This document shows positions 33,216 through 43,300 of a stretch of 64,000 nucleotides of DNA, piece by piece. Every line of letters starts with the position of its first letter. Position 1 is the stretch's first letter. Origin of the DNA: Mesonia sp008017825 (lineage in GTDB: Bacteria; Bacteroidota; Bacteroidia; Flavobacteriales; Flavobacteriaceae); NCBI RefSeq assembly GCF_008017825.1, contig NZ_VRLS01000037.1, positions 11,774-75,773 on the forward strand, in the 5' to 3' direction. A program made the position numbers and the translations under genes. The notes below the pieces were generated by a model. It made no database searches and was not told the origin of the DNA. It saw nothing but the letters and a program-made list of their open reading frames with translations.

Positions 33216-34394
33216 CTATTTAAATGCAGAAATACCGGTTACATCTAATCCTGTAATTAATAAATGGATATCGTGTGTTCCTTCATAGGTAATTACACTT
33301 TCTAAATTCATCATATGGCGCATAATGCTGTACTCTCCACTAATTCCCATTCCGCCTAACATTTGTCTAGCTTCACGAGCAATGGTAATCGCCATATCTA
33401 CATTATTTCTTTTAGCCATTGAGATTTGTGCGCTTGTGGCTTTATTTTCATTTTTTAACTGACCTAGGCGTAAAGCTAACAATTGAGCTTTGGTGATTTC
33501 GGTAATCATTTCAGCAAGCTTTTTTTGCTGTAGCTGAAAACCAGCAATTGGTTTGCCAAATTGAATACGTTCTTTTGCATAGCGTAAAGCCGTATCATAA
33601 CAATCCATCGCTGCTCCAATAGCTCCCCAGGCAATTCCGTAACGCGCAGAATCTAAACAACCTAATGGCGCTCCTAGTCCGCTTTTGTTGGGTAATAAAT
33701 TCTCTTTAGGAACTTTTACATCCTGAAAAATCAGCTCTCCCGTAGCAGAAGCTCTTAAAGACCATTTGTTATGAGTCTCTGGGGTCGAAAATCCTTCCAT
33801 CCCACGTTCTACGATAAGACCGTGTATTCTTCCTTCTTCATTTTTTGCCCACACTACGGCAACGTCACAAAAAGGAGAATTAGAAATCCACATTTTAGCT
33901 CCGTTTAATAAATAATGATCGCCTTTATCTTTAAAATTGGTAGTCATTCCACCCGGATTAGAACCATGATCGGGTTCGGTTAAACCGAAGCTTCCCATAA
34001 ATTCTCCCGTAGCTAATTTGGGTAAGTATTTTTTACGTTGTTCTTCGGTACCATATTTCCAGATAGGATACATGACTAACGAAGATTGTACAGAAGCTGT
34101 AGAACGAACACCACTATCGCCACGCTCAATTTCTTGCATAATTAAACCATAAGAGATTTGATCTAATCCTGCACCACCATATTCTGCAGGAATATAAGGA
34201 CCAAAGGCGCCAATTTCGGCAAGACCGCCAATAATAGATTTAGGGAATTCTGCTTTTTGAGCAGCTTCCTCAATAATTGGAGAAACCTCTTTTTTTACCC
34301 AATCGCGGGCAGCGTTTCTCACCATAAGGTGTTCTTCGGTTAATAAATCGTCTATATTGTAATAGTCTGGGGCTTGAAATAAATCAGGTTTCAT
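33216..34394 (-). CDS. Acyl-CoA dehydrogenase, glutaryl-CoA dehydrogenase-like
   Basis: A 392-residue FAD-dependent acyl-CoA dehydrogenase. FAD/substrate motifs FGLTEPDHGSNPGGM, KMWISNSP and the C-terminal QMLGGMGISGEYSIMRHMMN are present. The base is the Glu of VITYEGTHDIH, which aligns with the active-site Glu of glutaryl-CoA dehydrogenase, and the overall length and N-terminus (LTEEHLMVRNAARDW) also fit that group. It would oxidise glutaryl-CoA to crotonyl-CoA in lysine/tryptophan breakdown. The link to the saccharopine-type enzyme 25 kb away is speculative. Confidence 0.88.
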   Translation of the reverse strand: MKPDLFQAPDYYNIDDLLTEEHLMVRNAARDWVKKEVSPIIEEAAQKAEFPKSIIGGLAEIGAFGPYIPAEYGGAGLDQISYGLIMQEIERGDSGVRSTASVQSSLVMYPIWKYGTEEQRKKYLPKLATGEFMGSFGLTEPDHGSNPGGMTTNFKDKGDHYLLNGAKMWISNSPFCDVAVVWAKNEEGRIHGLIVERGMEGFSTPETHNKWSLRASATGELIFQDVKVPKENLLPNKSGLGAPLGCLDSARYGIAWGAIGAAMDCYDTALRYAKERIQFGKPIAGFQLQQKKLAEMITEITKAQLLALRLGQLKNENKATSAQISMAKRNNVDMAITIAREARQMLGGMGISGEYSIMRHMMNLESVITYEGTHDIHLLITGLDVTGISAFK

Positions 34395-34552
34395 CTATAT
34401 TAGGTTCTATTGTTAAAAATCTTAAGGGTAAAGTTAACGAATGAGGTGTTAGTCGCCAATTTTATAAGTAATAATTTTTTATCATAAAATTTATATACGA
34501 TCTTTTTATTTTCTATATAAATTTAAAGGATTCTTCTTGTAATATATAACTA

Positions 34553-36151
34553 ATGAAAAATTACCATATTATATACATTTTCTTCTGTCTATGCTTTTTG
34601 ACAAGTTGCAAAAACAATCAAAAAAGCCAATCAAAAGAATTTCATAAAAAAGAAGATAGAGTTTTAAAAGATACTAGGGTTACTGATATAGTTTGGACTT
34701 CTGATTCAGCAAGTTTTGAAAAAATAGAATATATTCAAGTCACTAATTATGGATATTTCTATGGGGTAGATCCAGATGAGAAAACAAGTAAGTATACGGG
34801 CTTAAGAAAAGAAAATTCTAAACTTATTATTCCAAAAATAAGCGAACCTCAAGTGCTTGAAATTCGTAGTGGAATTAAATTAAAGGAGGGTATAAAAGTT
34901 TTCAATACTCGAGTTCTTGCAAGTCCAGGTGACAGTCTCAATTTTATCGTCGATGGAAGTAATATTAAATTTGAAGGAAAAAATGCAGCAAATTATAATT
35001 TCTTCTCCGAATTAGATCCTGGTAATTTGGCTTGGTCTAAAGTGGGTTATCAAAACGATTTAATAAATTATAAAAACCGAGCAAAAAACCTCTACAATTC
35101 CCGAAAAGTCTTTTTTGAAAATTATATTCAGCAGAATCCCCAGGTTTCAAAGGAATTTGTCAAAGAAGTAGAAGAAGAACTCTATTTTGAGTATTTGTAT
35201 AATTTATTGTCACCAAGATCTAAGTGGGACCCTGTAAATAGGTTGTACGTGAACACGATGCAAGGATTAACTTCAATTATTGAAAAAAATGAAAACTCCA
35301 CAGAAGCGCCATTTAATTTAGAAACTTATTTGGATGACATTCAATTAAAAGATTTTGATCAACCAGATCTTGTGGGAAATGATTATTATCAACGTAGTTT
35401 GGAAGCCGTTATCCGGAGTTATTTTTCAGGAAATAAATCTTCTAATTATACCATCGAAAATTTTAAGAAAGAACGTCAATATATAGAAGATAATATCGAT
35501 AATCCTTTGATGACTAATTTACAAGGAAAGTTGATTAGGCGTTATTATTATAGTGGTGGTTTTGGGAGGGGAAGTGTAGAGAAGGAGTTTCTGCAAAAGC
35601 AAATTTCAGCCTATAGAGAAAAAAAACTAACTGCTTCTCAAAAAATGGCTATGAGTGAAATTGAAAATAAACTGCAAAGTAGTAGCTCACAAATCCCTTC
35701 TTCTTTCTTAGAAGAAAAAATAATTAGTTTTTCCACAGGTGATACTATGACCTTAAAAACGGTATTAACAGAAAAGCAATTTAGTATTTTATATTTTGAT
35801 AGGTTTTTACCTAATGAGGATATAGATATGCAAAAAGGAAATTTATCTCGTAAGAAATTAGAAAAATCCCAAGAGGTGCAATTCATATATATAAATTTAA
35901 ATAAGTCAATTTCCACTTGGGAAAAAAGAGCGCAATTATATGAAGAGGAACTCGGTGTTCAAAATCAATATAGACTATTAAATATAGGTGATTCTAAATT
36001 GTTAAGGTTTTTAAAAGTAAGAACGCAACAAGTTCTTCATTTTCCCTCACTTTCTTTGATTGATAGAGATGGTAATTTATTGAGAAACGATTTGCCGTTA
36101 CCTTCAACAGGTGTTCCTTTTGAAAGATCTGTTGAAAACGCTTGGGAATAA
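34553..36151 (+). CDS. Lipoprotein with thioredoxin-like C-terminal region lacking CxxC
   Basis: A 532-residue lipoprotein; the signal ends at LTSC with Cys19. The middle (about residues 60-400) is largely unrecognised, with a DUF4369-like early segment (SPGDSLNFIVDGSNIKFEG). The last ~140 residues resemble the thioredoxin-like fold of TlpA-type Bacteroidota lipoproteins (FSILYFDRFLP, QVQFIYINLN-like strand, LHFPSLSLIDRDGNLL), but the redox CxxC is absent (no Cys follows the first strand). It may therefore be a non-redox relative. It is flanked by a minus-strand gene and by rhlE and is probably monocistronic. Function unknown. Confidence 0.6.
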   Translation: MKNYHIIYIFFCLCFLTSCKNNQKSQSKEFHKKEDRVLKDTRVTDIVWTSDSASFEKIEYIQVTNYGYFYGVDPDEKTSKYTGLRKENSKLIIPKISEPQVLEIRSGIKLKEGIKVFNTRVLASPGDSLNFIVDGSNIKFEGKNAANYNFFSELDPGNLAWSKVGYQNDLINYKNRAKNLYNSRKVFFENYIQQNPQVSKEFVKEVEEELYFEYLYNLLSPRSKWDPVNRLYVNTMQGLTSIIEKNENSTEAPFNLETYLDDIQLKDFDQPDLVGNDYYQRSLEAVIRSYFSGNKSSNYTIENFKKERQYIEDNIDNPLMTNLQGKLIRRYYYSGGFGRGSVEKEFLQKQISAYREKKLTASQKMAMSEIENKLQSSSSQIPSSFLEEKIISFSTGDTMTLKTVLTEKQFSILYFDRFLPNEDIDMQKGNLSRKKLEKSQEVQFIYINLNKSISTWEKRAQLYEEELGVQNQYRLLNIGDSKLLRFLKVRTQQVLHFPSLSLIDRDGNLLRNDLPLPSTGVPFERSVENAWE

Positions 36152-36223
36152 ACAATCTTTTATTCAAAATTAATGTTTATAACAGGATATCTCGAAGAGA
36201 ATATAAAATCCCTAAAATAAGCG

Positions 36224-36231
36224 TACCTTTG
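36224..36231 (+). promoter_or_regulatory. Candidate -7 element of rhlE
   Basis: TACCTTTG matches TAnnTTTG and lies 17 bases before the rhlE ATG. Confidence 0.45.
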
Positions 36232-36247
36232 CGGCTTATAACAAGAT

Positions 36248-37483
36248 ATGACATTTAAAGAATTGGGCGTTATTGAGCCCATATTAAAGGCGTTAGCCGA
36301 AAAAGGATATACACAACCTACACCTATTCAAGCACAGGCGATCCCTGTTTTATTAAAAGGAAAAGACTTGTTGGGGTCAGCACAGACAGGTACTGGAAAA
36401 ACAGCAGCTTTTACCATTCCTATTTTACAGCATTTGGCAGAAGGTGTGCCGCCTAAAAAACAAAGAAAAATACAAGCGCTTATCATCACTCCAACACGAG
36501 AATTAGCAATTCAAATTGATGATAATATACGAGCTTATGCTCAGCATACCGATATTCGAAGCACCGTTATTTTTGGAGGTGTAAAGCAAGAATCACAGGT
36601 AAAAACCTTAAAAAGAGGGGTAGATGTACTTACAGCAACTCCTGGGAGGTTACTCGATTTGATTAATCAAGGATTTATTTCCTTAAAAAATGTAAATCAT
36701 TTTGTGCTCGATGAAGCCGACCAGATGTTGGATATGGGCTTTGTACACGACATTAAAAAGATCTTAAAAAAGTTACCTCAAGAAAGACAATCTTTATTTT
36801 TTTCGGCAACTATGCCTAAATCGATTATTGAGCTTTCAAAACAAATTTTAGGAGATTTTGAACGTGTAAATATTGCGCCGCAACACACCACTGCCGAGCG
36901 AGTAGATCAAGCCATTTATTTTGTACCTAAGAAAAATAAAACGAAGTTGCTGGTTCACGTATTGAAAACAGAACCTTTTGAGACCGTTTTGGTGTTTTCT
37001 AGAACAAAACACGGAGCTAATAAAATTGTAAAGAAACTCAGTCAAGCTGGAATTCAATCTGCTGCGATTCATGGAAATAAATCGCAAAACCAACGTCAGA
37101 AGGTGTTGAATGAATTTAAAGATGGGAAAATCAATGTATTGGTAGCTACCGATATCGCTGCCCGCGGAATTGATGTTTCACAACTTTCATTAGTAGTACA
37201 ATTTGATTTGCCTAACGTACCAGAAACCTATGTACATAGAATAGGAAGAACAGGCCGGGCGAAAGCAAGTGGAAATGCAATTGCTTTTAGTGATAAAGAT
37301 GAGCGTCCGTACTTAAAATCCATCGAGAAACTTATAGATCAGCGTTTACCTGTGGTTAAACATGAGTTTAATGAAGTAGTGGTAGAAGAAGGGGATTCAA
37401 GCTCAGCTAAACCTCCAAAAAAATCCTATAAACCTAATTCTCGAAGAAATTCAAATTCTAGGAACAAGAAAAAATCAAATTAA
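36248..37483 (+). CDS. rhlE: DEAD-box RNA helicase, RhlE type
   Basis: A 411-residue ATP-dependent RNA helicase. All core motifs are visible: Q-motif PTPIQAQAIP, motif I SAQTGTGKT, Ia PTRELA, Ib TPGRLLD, II DEAD (VLDEADQML), III SAT, V ATDIAARGIDV and VI HRIGRTGRA. The C-terminus is a Lys/Ser/Asn/Arg-rich basic tail (about residues 380-411). Roles of the class are ribosome assembly and mRNA turnover. The stop overlaps the convergent trmN6 gene by 4 bases. Confidence 0.93.
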   Translation: MTFKELGVIEPILKALAEKGYTQPTPIQAQAIPVLLKGKDLLGSAQTGTGKTAAFTIPILQHLAEGVPPKKQRKIQALIITPTRELAIQIDDNIRAYAQHTDIRSTVIFGGVKQESQVKTLKRGVDVLTATPGRLLDLINQGFISLKNVNHFVLDEADQMLDMGFVHDIKKILKKLPQERQSLFFSATMPKSIIELSKQILGDFERVNIAPQHTTAERVDQAIYFVPKKNKTKLLVHVLKTEPFETVLVFSRTKHGANKIVKKLSQAGIQSAAIHGNKSQNQRQKVLNEFKDGKINVLVATDIAARGIDVSQLSLVVQFDLPNVPETYVHRIGRTGRAKASGNAIAFSDKDERPYLKSIEKLIDQRLPVVKHEFNEVVVEEGDSSSAKPPKKSYKPNSRRNSNSRNKKKSN

Positions 37484-38199
37484 AGTTTTAAGTAAAAGTC
37501 TTTAACTAAGTCGGTATAAGCTTCCGTGTAAACGTGTCTTTCTTTTTCAATAATGAGAGTTTGCTCTTCTATCGTTATTTTTTCAAAACCCAATTGGAGT
37601 AACACACGTTTTATGGGAGTGGTTTGGTTGCCTTTTACGTAGGTGACCCGCTGTAAATAAAGTTGGTTTTTACTGGCTAGTTGGATAAAATCCTCATATT
37701 CAGAAAAAGGAATTATAGTTTGAAAAGTTCCTTTTTTTGAAAGTAGTTGCGCGGTATTTTTTAAGAGATCTTCAAAAGGCAACGCATCATAAAAACGAGC
37801 CTTTTTTCGAGATTCAGGTGTTGTTTCTGCTAAAGAAGGTTCAAAGAATGGAGGGTTGCTAACGATTAAATCATAGGTTTCGTCCTCGAATTCTTCCGTA
37901 AATTCATCTAAATCGGCATGGTAACAAAATACACGATCTCCCCACGGACTGTTTTCAAAATTATCAACACATTGTTCGTAGGCGTCTTCGTCAATTTCTA
38001 AGGCATCGATCAATTCTGCCTGACTTCTTTGAGCAAGCATTAAGGCGATAACGCCTGTTCCTGCACCAATATCTAAGATAGAAAAAGTATGGTCATTAAT
38101 TGCAGTCCAAGCACCTAGTAAAACCCCATCGGTGCCAATTTTCATCGCGCAACGATCTTGTTCTATGATAAATTCTTTAAATTGGAAGGGTTTGGACAT
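37480..38199 (-). CDS. trmN6: tRNA1(Val) (adenine-N6)-methyltransferase family
   Basis: A 239-residue SAM-dependent adenine-N6 methyltransferase of the YfiC/TrmN6 family. SAM motif ILDIGAGTGVIALMLAQR and the adenine-N6 catalytic IVSNPPFFEPS (NPPF) are clear. The family methylates A37 of tRNA-Val. It is 66 bases upstream of rimM on the same strand order (rpsP-rimM run toward it), and may be co-transcribed with them. Confidence 0.88.
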   Translation of the reverse strand: MSKPFQFKEFIIEQDRCAMKIGTDGVLLGAWTAINDHTFSILDIGAGTGVIALMLAQRSQAELIDALEIDEDAYEQCVDNFENSPWGDRVFCYHADLDEFTEEFEDETYDLIVSNPPFFEPSLAETTPESRKKARFYDALPFEDLLKNTAQLLSKKGTFQTIIPFSEYEDFIQLASKNQLYLQRVTYVKGNQTTPIKRVLLQLGFEKITIEEQTLIIEKERHVYTEAYTDLVKDFYLKL

Positions 38200-38265
38200 A
38201 GTGTTTAGAAGTCAGTTTTATTTCTGCATTGATCTTTTTACTCAATTCTAACCTCTCACTACTGC

Positions 38266-38790
38266 TTAAAGGTACATTTCAATCAAGCCTTCTGGAACGT
38301 CTAGATGTATAACTTTATTTTCTTTGTCAATTTTACTGATAAAATCATCATTTAAAGGAATAAGAATCTGTTTTCCTTGATGATCAATTTCAAATAGCGC
38401 TTGCGCTGTATTGGTATTAACACCAGTGAGCGTGCCAATTTTACCAAAATTTTTGTCTATAGATTGGTATCCAATAATTTCATGGTAATAAAATTGATCG
38501 GCTTCTAGAGCTGGCAATTGGTCTAAGGGAAGATAGACTTCTCTTTTAAGAAGATCTTCAGCATCTTCTTCGGTATCGATATCTTCAAATTTTACACGAA
38601 GAAGTTCACTTTTCTGTAAGGAAGATTTATCAATAAAAAATGGAACCAATTTTTTGCGGTATTCCACAAAAACTGATTCCATTTCTAAATAATGTTCGGG
38701 ATCGTCGGTGTCTAATTTGATCAGCAATTCACCCTTAAAGCTAAACTTACTAACGATTTTACCTAAATAGAAACAATCTTCTTTACGCAC
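38266..38790 (-). CDS. rimM: Ribosome maturation factor RimM
   Basis: A 174-residue 30S maturation factor that binds S19 and assists head assembly of the small subunit. The N-terminal KIVSKFSFKGELLIK and the C-terminal PRC-barrel part with VNTNTAQALFEI...LIPLNDDFI (quoted in part) fit the family. It lies 15 bases downstream of rpsP, its usual operon partner. Confidence 0.93.
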   Translation of the reverse strand: MRKEDCFYLGKIVSKFSFKGELLIKLDTDDPEHYLEMESVFVEYRKKLVPFFIDKSSLQKSELLRVKFEDIDTEEDAEDLLKREVYLPLDQLPALEADQFYYHEIIGYQSIDKNFGKIGTLTGVNTNTAQALFEIDHQGKQILIPLNDDFISKIDKENKVIHLDVPEGLIEMYL

Positions 38791-38805
38791 GTCGTTAGGT
38801 TATTT

Positions 38806-39354
38806 TTAAGCTTCTTTTTCTTCTTCAGTTGCATCAGCACTAGCTTCAGCTTCTTCAGTTTTTGCTTCATTTTCAGCAGCAGCGGCAGCTAGAGCTTCAG
38901 CTTCAGCAGCTTTTGCATCAGCTTCACGCTTGTCATTAACTTCTTTTTCAGCAGCTAATGCTTTGTCTTTAGCTTCTTGATCTGCTTTAGAAAGGTTTTC
39001 TTTCTTCGCATCAATTCTTCCAGACTTTTCTTCTACCCAAGCATTAAATTTCTCTTCTGCTTGTTCTTCAGTTAAAGCGCCTTTACGAACACCTCCAGCT
39101 AAATGATTTTTTAATAAAACACCTTTGTAAGAAAGAATGTTTTTAGCAGTTGCTGTAGGCTGTGCTCCATTTTGAAGCCAGTTTACAGAACTATCTACAT
39201 CTAACTCAATAGTTGCAGGGTTAGTGTTTGGATTGTAAATTCCTAATTTCTCTAAGTATTTACCATCTCTTTTTGAGCGCACATCTGCAGCTACGATCCA
39301 GTAAAAAGGTTTTCCTTTTTTACCGTGTCTTTGTAATCTTATTTTTACAGGCAT
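38806..39354 (-). CDS. rpsP: 30S ribosomal protein S16 with long Ala/Glu/Lys tail
   Basis: An S16 protein of 182 residues from the ATG at 39354 (MPVKIRLQRHGKKGKPFYWI); the reading from 39414 adds 20 unrelated residues and crosses the putative promoter. Residues 1-80 are canonical S16 (ADVRSKRDGKYLEKLGIYNP). Residues ~115-182 form a low-complexity tail of Ala, Glu, Lys and Asp, about doubling the bacterial norm (~80-90 residues); extended S16 is known in Bacteroidota. A TATCTTTG -7-like box on the minus strand lies at 39408-39401 and a GAGGT/ACCTC hairpin at 39383-39369, in the leader. Confidence 0.93.
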   Translation of the reverse strand: MPVKIRLQRHGKKGKPFYWIVAADVRSKRDGKYLEKLGIYNPNTNPATIELDVDSSVNWLQNGAQPTATAKNILSYKGVLLKNHLAGGVRKGALTEEQAEEKFNAWVEEKSGRIDAKKENLSKADQEAKDKALAAEKEVNDKREADAKAAEAEALAAAAAENEAKTEEAEASADATEEEKEA

Positions 39355-39491
39355 AAAAATTAAATTTTGAGGTTCTCGACCTCGATTATTAATAATCTGG
39401 CAAAGATACATCATATTTTTTTACTGTTAATAAAAAGATTATTATTTTTTCTTTTACATTTGTAACTATTATAACCAAATTTAACCTACCC

Positions 39492-40157
39492 ATGAAAAAA
39501 ATCTTTTTAATTGCGCTGCTTGGTCTTTTTGTAATAAGTTGTGGAGACGATATTGAAACCAATACCCCTTCTATACAAGGAGAAGTAGAGGATATTTTCT
39601 TTAGATCTGGAAGTTCAACAGCAACGCTTAACGAAGATGGGTCGGTGACCTTAACGGGTAGTTCTTCAGATGAAGTGGTAACCTTAACAGCTTCTGCTTA
39701 CGAAGAAGGGATTTACTCTTTTGGAGGTAGCGTAACCAATGAGGCTACTTTTGAGGACTTTAACGGAGTCTTATATTTAACCGGAGAAAACGGAGATGGA
39801 GAAATAGAGATTACTAGAATAGAAGGTGGAAGACTTTCGGGAGAATTTTATTTTAATGCCTTAGAGAATGGAGTAGGAGATACTATTAACTTTAGTAAAG
39901 GTTCTTTCTTTGATGTGCCTTTAACTAACCCAGGAACTCCAAGTACTCCGGGCTCAGATTTAGATTGTGAAGAAGCTCAAAATATAAGATTAGCAGCTAA
40001 ATTAGCTTATGATGATGTAGACCCTAATAATACAGAGCAATTACAATTGGTGTGTAATGCGTATCGTAATGCGTTAGATCAAGAAATAGAAGCTTGTGGT
40101 GATGAAAGCGGAGATCTACAAGCTATTTTAGATACTTTAGGAAGTTGTGAAAGTTAA
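39492..40157 (+). CDS. DUF6252-like lipoprotein
   Basis: A 221-residue lipoprotein with signal MKKIFLIALLGLFVISC (Cys17) and acidic +2 to +5 residues (GDDIE). The first ~150 residues are beta-rich and resemble the DUF6252 family (TATLNEDGSVTLTGSS, TINFSKGSFFDVPL). The C-terminal ~60 residues after a Pro/Thr/Gly linker are helical with three Cys (LDCEEAQNIRLAAKLAYDD), possibly a disulfide-stapled helical pair. A TACATTTG -7-like box lies at 39455-39462. Function unknown. Confidence 0.65.
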   Translation: MKKIFLIALLGLFVISCGDDIETNTPSIQGEVEDIFFRSGSSTATLNEDGSVTLTGSSSDEVVTLTASAYEEGIYSFGGSVTNEATFEDFNGVLYLTGENGDGEIEITRIEGGRLSGEFYFNALENGVGDTINFSKGSFFDVPLTNPGTPSTPGSDLDCEEAQNIRLAAKLAYDDVDPNNTEQLQLVCNAYRNALDQEIEACGDESGDLQAILDTLGSCES

Positions 40158-40185
40158 ACTGTTTTCAACGATCTCAAACAAAAAA

Positions 40186-40212
40186 AACTTTAGGAAACTA
40201 AAGTTTTTTTGT
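40186..40212 (+). terminator. Rho-independent terminator after the DUF6252-like gene
   Basis: AAACTTTAG and CTAAAGTTT flank a GAAA tetraloop and are followed by a T run. Confidence 0.9.
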
Positions 40213-40287
40213 TTGTGCACAATACTTTAAAAATAGTTACGTTATCTACAAACCTACAAGCAAAAACACATTTTGCCCCAAATTTTA

Positions 40288-40319
40288 AAGACTATTTTTT
40301 ATAAATAGTCTTTTTTTTT
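40288..40319 (+). terminator. Second terminator-like hairpin upstream of dnaE
   Basis: AAAGACTATTT (40288-40298) and AAATAGTCTTT (40303-40313) with a TTAT loop are followed by nine T. It stands about 80 bases after the first hairpin with no gene between, so it may be a back-up terminator or an attenuator in the dnaE leader. Confidence 0.65.
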
Positions 40320-40396
40320 GTTGATAACTAAACTTTCCTAAACCTAAATGAATTCCTAATTTTATACGTTCAATAGTTGCAAAAAATTAGGCGTAC

Positions 40397-43300
40397 ATGT
40401 ATTTAATCTTCGATACCGAAACTACCGGATTGCCAAAGCGTTGGGATGCTCCAATTACCGATTCAGATAATTGGCCAAGAGCAATTCAAATCGCTTGGCA
40501 ATTGCATGATGAGATGGGGAATTTGATTGAGAATGAAGATTTTCTAATTCGCCCTGACGGATTTAACATTCCTTATGATGCCGAAAAGATTCACGGAATT
40601 TCAACTGAGCTCGCTCAAGAGGAGGGAATTTCTTTAGAGGAAGGCTTAGCGAGATTTAAAACGGCTTTATCAAAAACTAAATTTGTTGTCGGTCAAAATG
40701 TAGGTTTTGATATCAATATCATGGGGGCCGAATTTTTCCGTGAAGGGGTGGAAAATAACCTAACTGAACTTCCGGTTTTAGATACGTGTACCGAGGCAAC
40801 CGCCCAGCTTTGCCAGATTCCTGGGGGTAGAGGAGGAAAATTTAAGCTTCCTACCTTAACGGAATTACACCAGCATCTTTTTAAACAACCCTTTGCCGAA
40901 GCGCATAATGCTACAGCCGATGTAGAAGCTACTACCCGATGTTTCTTGGAGCTGATTCGTCTTCGTGTTTTTACCGCAGAAGAACTGGATGTAAGTCCAG
41001 ATTATTTTGAAAATTTTTCTGAAGAGAATCCACAAGTTATTCCGTTAATAGGTTTAAAACACATTAACCTTAAAAAAGCTTCGGAAGCCATTCGTAAGAA
41101 AATGGCAAAAAAGGAACCTCAGCAAGACCTTTCTGAAGCGGAGATTCAAGAAAATATTGAAGTGCTTCAAGATGAAGATTTTGTTCACCTGCATAATCAC
41201 AGTCAATTCTCCATTTTACAATCCACCATAAGCGTACACGATTTGGTAGCGGCAGCCGCAAAAAAGAATATGCCAGCAGTAGCTTTAACCGATCACGCGA
41301 ATATGATGGGGGCTTTTCATTTTGTTTCCGCAGTAGCGAAACATAATGGTGAGATAAAAGCAAAAAGAGAAGCAGCTTTAGAGAATGGTGAAGAATTTAA
41401 AGAAAGAGAAATAAAAGCCATTGTAGGCTGCGAATTTTTTGTTTGTGAAAATCATTTAGATAAATCTAGAAAAGATAATGGCTATCAAATTGTATTGTTG
41501 GCTAAAAATAAAAAAGGCTATCACAATTTAGCAAAAATGTCTTCGGTCGCTTATACCGATGGTTTTTACTATGTGCCTCGTATAGATAAAGAGGTGATCA
41601 AAAAATATAAGGATGATATTATTGTTCTTACCGGAAACCTCTATGGAGAAGTGCCAAGTAAGGTTTTAAATATTGGAGAAAACCAAGCTGAAGAAGCTTT
41701 GCTTTGGTGGAAAGAGGAGTTTGGAGAAGATTTATATATAGAGTTAATGCGCCACGGGCAGGAAGATGAGGACCGTGTAAATCCCGTATTGGTGAAATTT
41801 GCAGAGCAACATCAAATAAAGATGATTGCGAGTAACAATACTTATTACTGCGATAAAGAAAATGCGAATGCTCACGACATTTTATTATGTGTAAAAGACG
41901 GGGAAAAACAGGCAACGCCTATAGGTAGAGGACGTGGTTATCGTTACGGTTTACCTAACCAAGAATACTATTTTAAGTCGGCTACAGAGATGAAAGATCT
42001 CTTTAAAGATTTGCCGCAAGCGATTACCAATATTCAAGAGGTAGTCGATAAAATTGAGCCGTTTGTATTAGCTCGAGATGTCTTGTTACCTGCATTTACG
42101 ATTCCAGAAAAGTTTTTAGATGTAAAAGACGAAGAAGATGGCGGTAAAAGAGGAGAGAATGCGTATTTAAAATACCTTACTTTTAAAGGTGCCGAAGAGC
42201 GCTATGGAGAACTTACTGATGATATCACCGAGCGTTTAAACTTCGAACTTTCGGTAATTGAAAACACGGGTTACCCCGGATATTTCTTAATTGTAGAAGA
42301 TTTTATTCGAGAAGCTAGAAAGATGGATGTTTCGGTGGGACCCGGAAGGGGATCTGCGGCAGGAAGTGCTGTGGCCTATTGCTTAAAGATTACCAATATC
42401 GATCCCATTAAATACGATTTGCTTTTTGAGCGTTTCTTAAATCCAGATCGTGTAAGTATGCCCGATATTGATATTGACTTTGATGATGAAGGTCGGAGTC
42501 GAGTGATGGATTATGTGATTGAAAAATATGGAGCCAATCAAGTAGCGCAAATTATTACCTACGGAACCATGGCCGCAAAATCGTCCATTCGAGATACAGC
42601 TAGGGTATTAGATTTACCTTTAAGCGACGCCGACCGGATAGCGAAGTTGATTCCAGATATGTCGAAGCTGCATAAGATTTTTGCACTAGACGAAAAGGGA
42701 ATCCGATCTAAGTTTAGAAGTGAAGAAGTAGATAAAGTAAATGAACTTCTTAATATAGCAGAAGGGAGTGATCTAGAAGCGCAAACCGTTAATCAGGCTA
42801 GAATTTTAGAAGGTTCGGTAAGAAACACCGGGATTCACGCTTGTGGGGTGATTATTACTCCGGGAGATATCACCAATTATGTACCAGTTTCTGTAGCAAA
42901 AGATTCAGATTTATATGTTACCCAGTTTGATAACTCCGTAGTAGAAGATGCGGGGTTATTAAAAATGGACTTCTTGGGATTAAAAACCTTAACCCTGATT
43001 AAGGATACGGTTAAAATTGTAAAAGGCCGACATGGAATCGATTTAGATCCAGAGAACTTTCCGCTTGACGATGAAGAAACTTACGCTTTGTTCCAACGCG
43101 GAGAAACCGTAGGGATATTTCAATATGAATCTCCTGGAATGCAAAAACATATGCAGGCTTTAAAACCTACCGTTTTTGAAGATCTTATTGCGATGAATGC
43201 CTTGTACCGACCAGGTCCAATGGAGTATATTCCTAGTTTTATTGCCAGAAAACATGGGGATGAAGAAATTACCTATGACTTGGAGGATATGGAGGAATAC

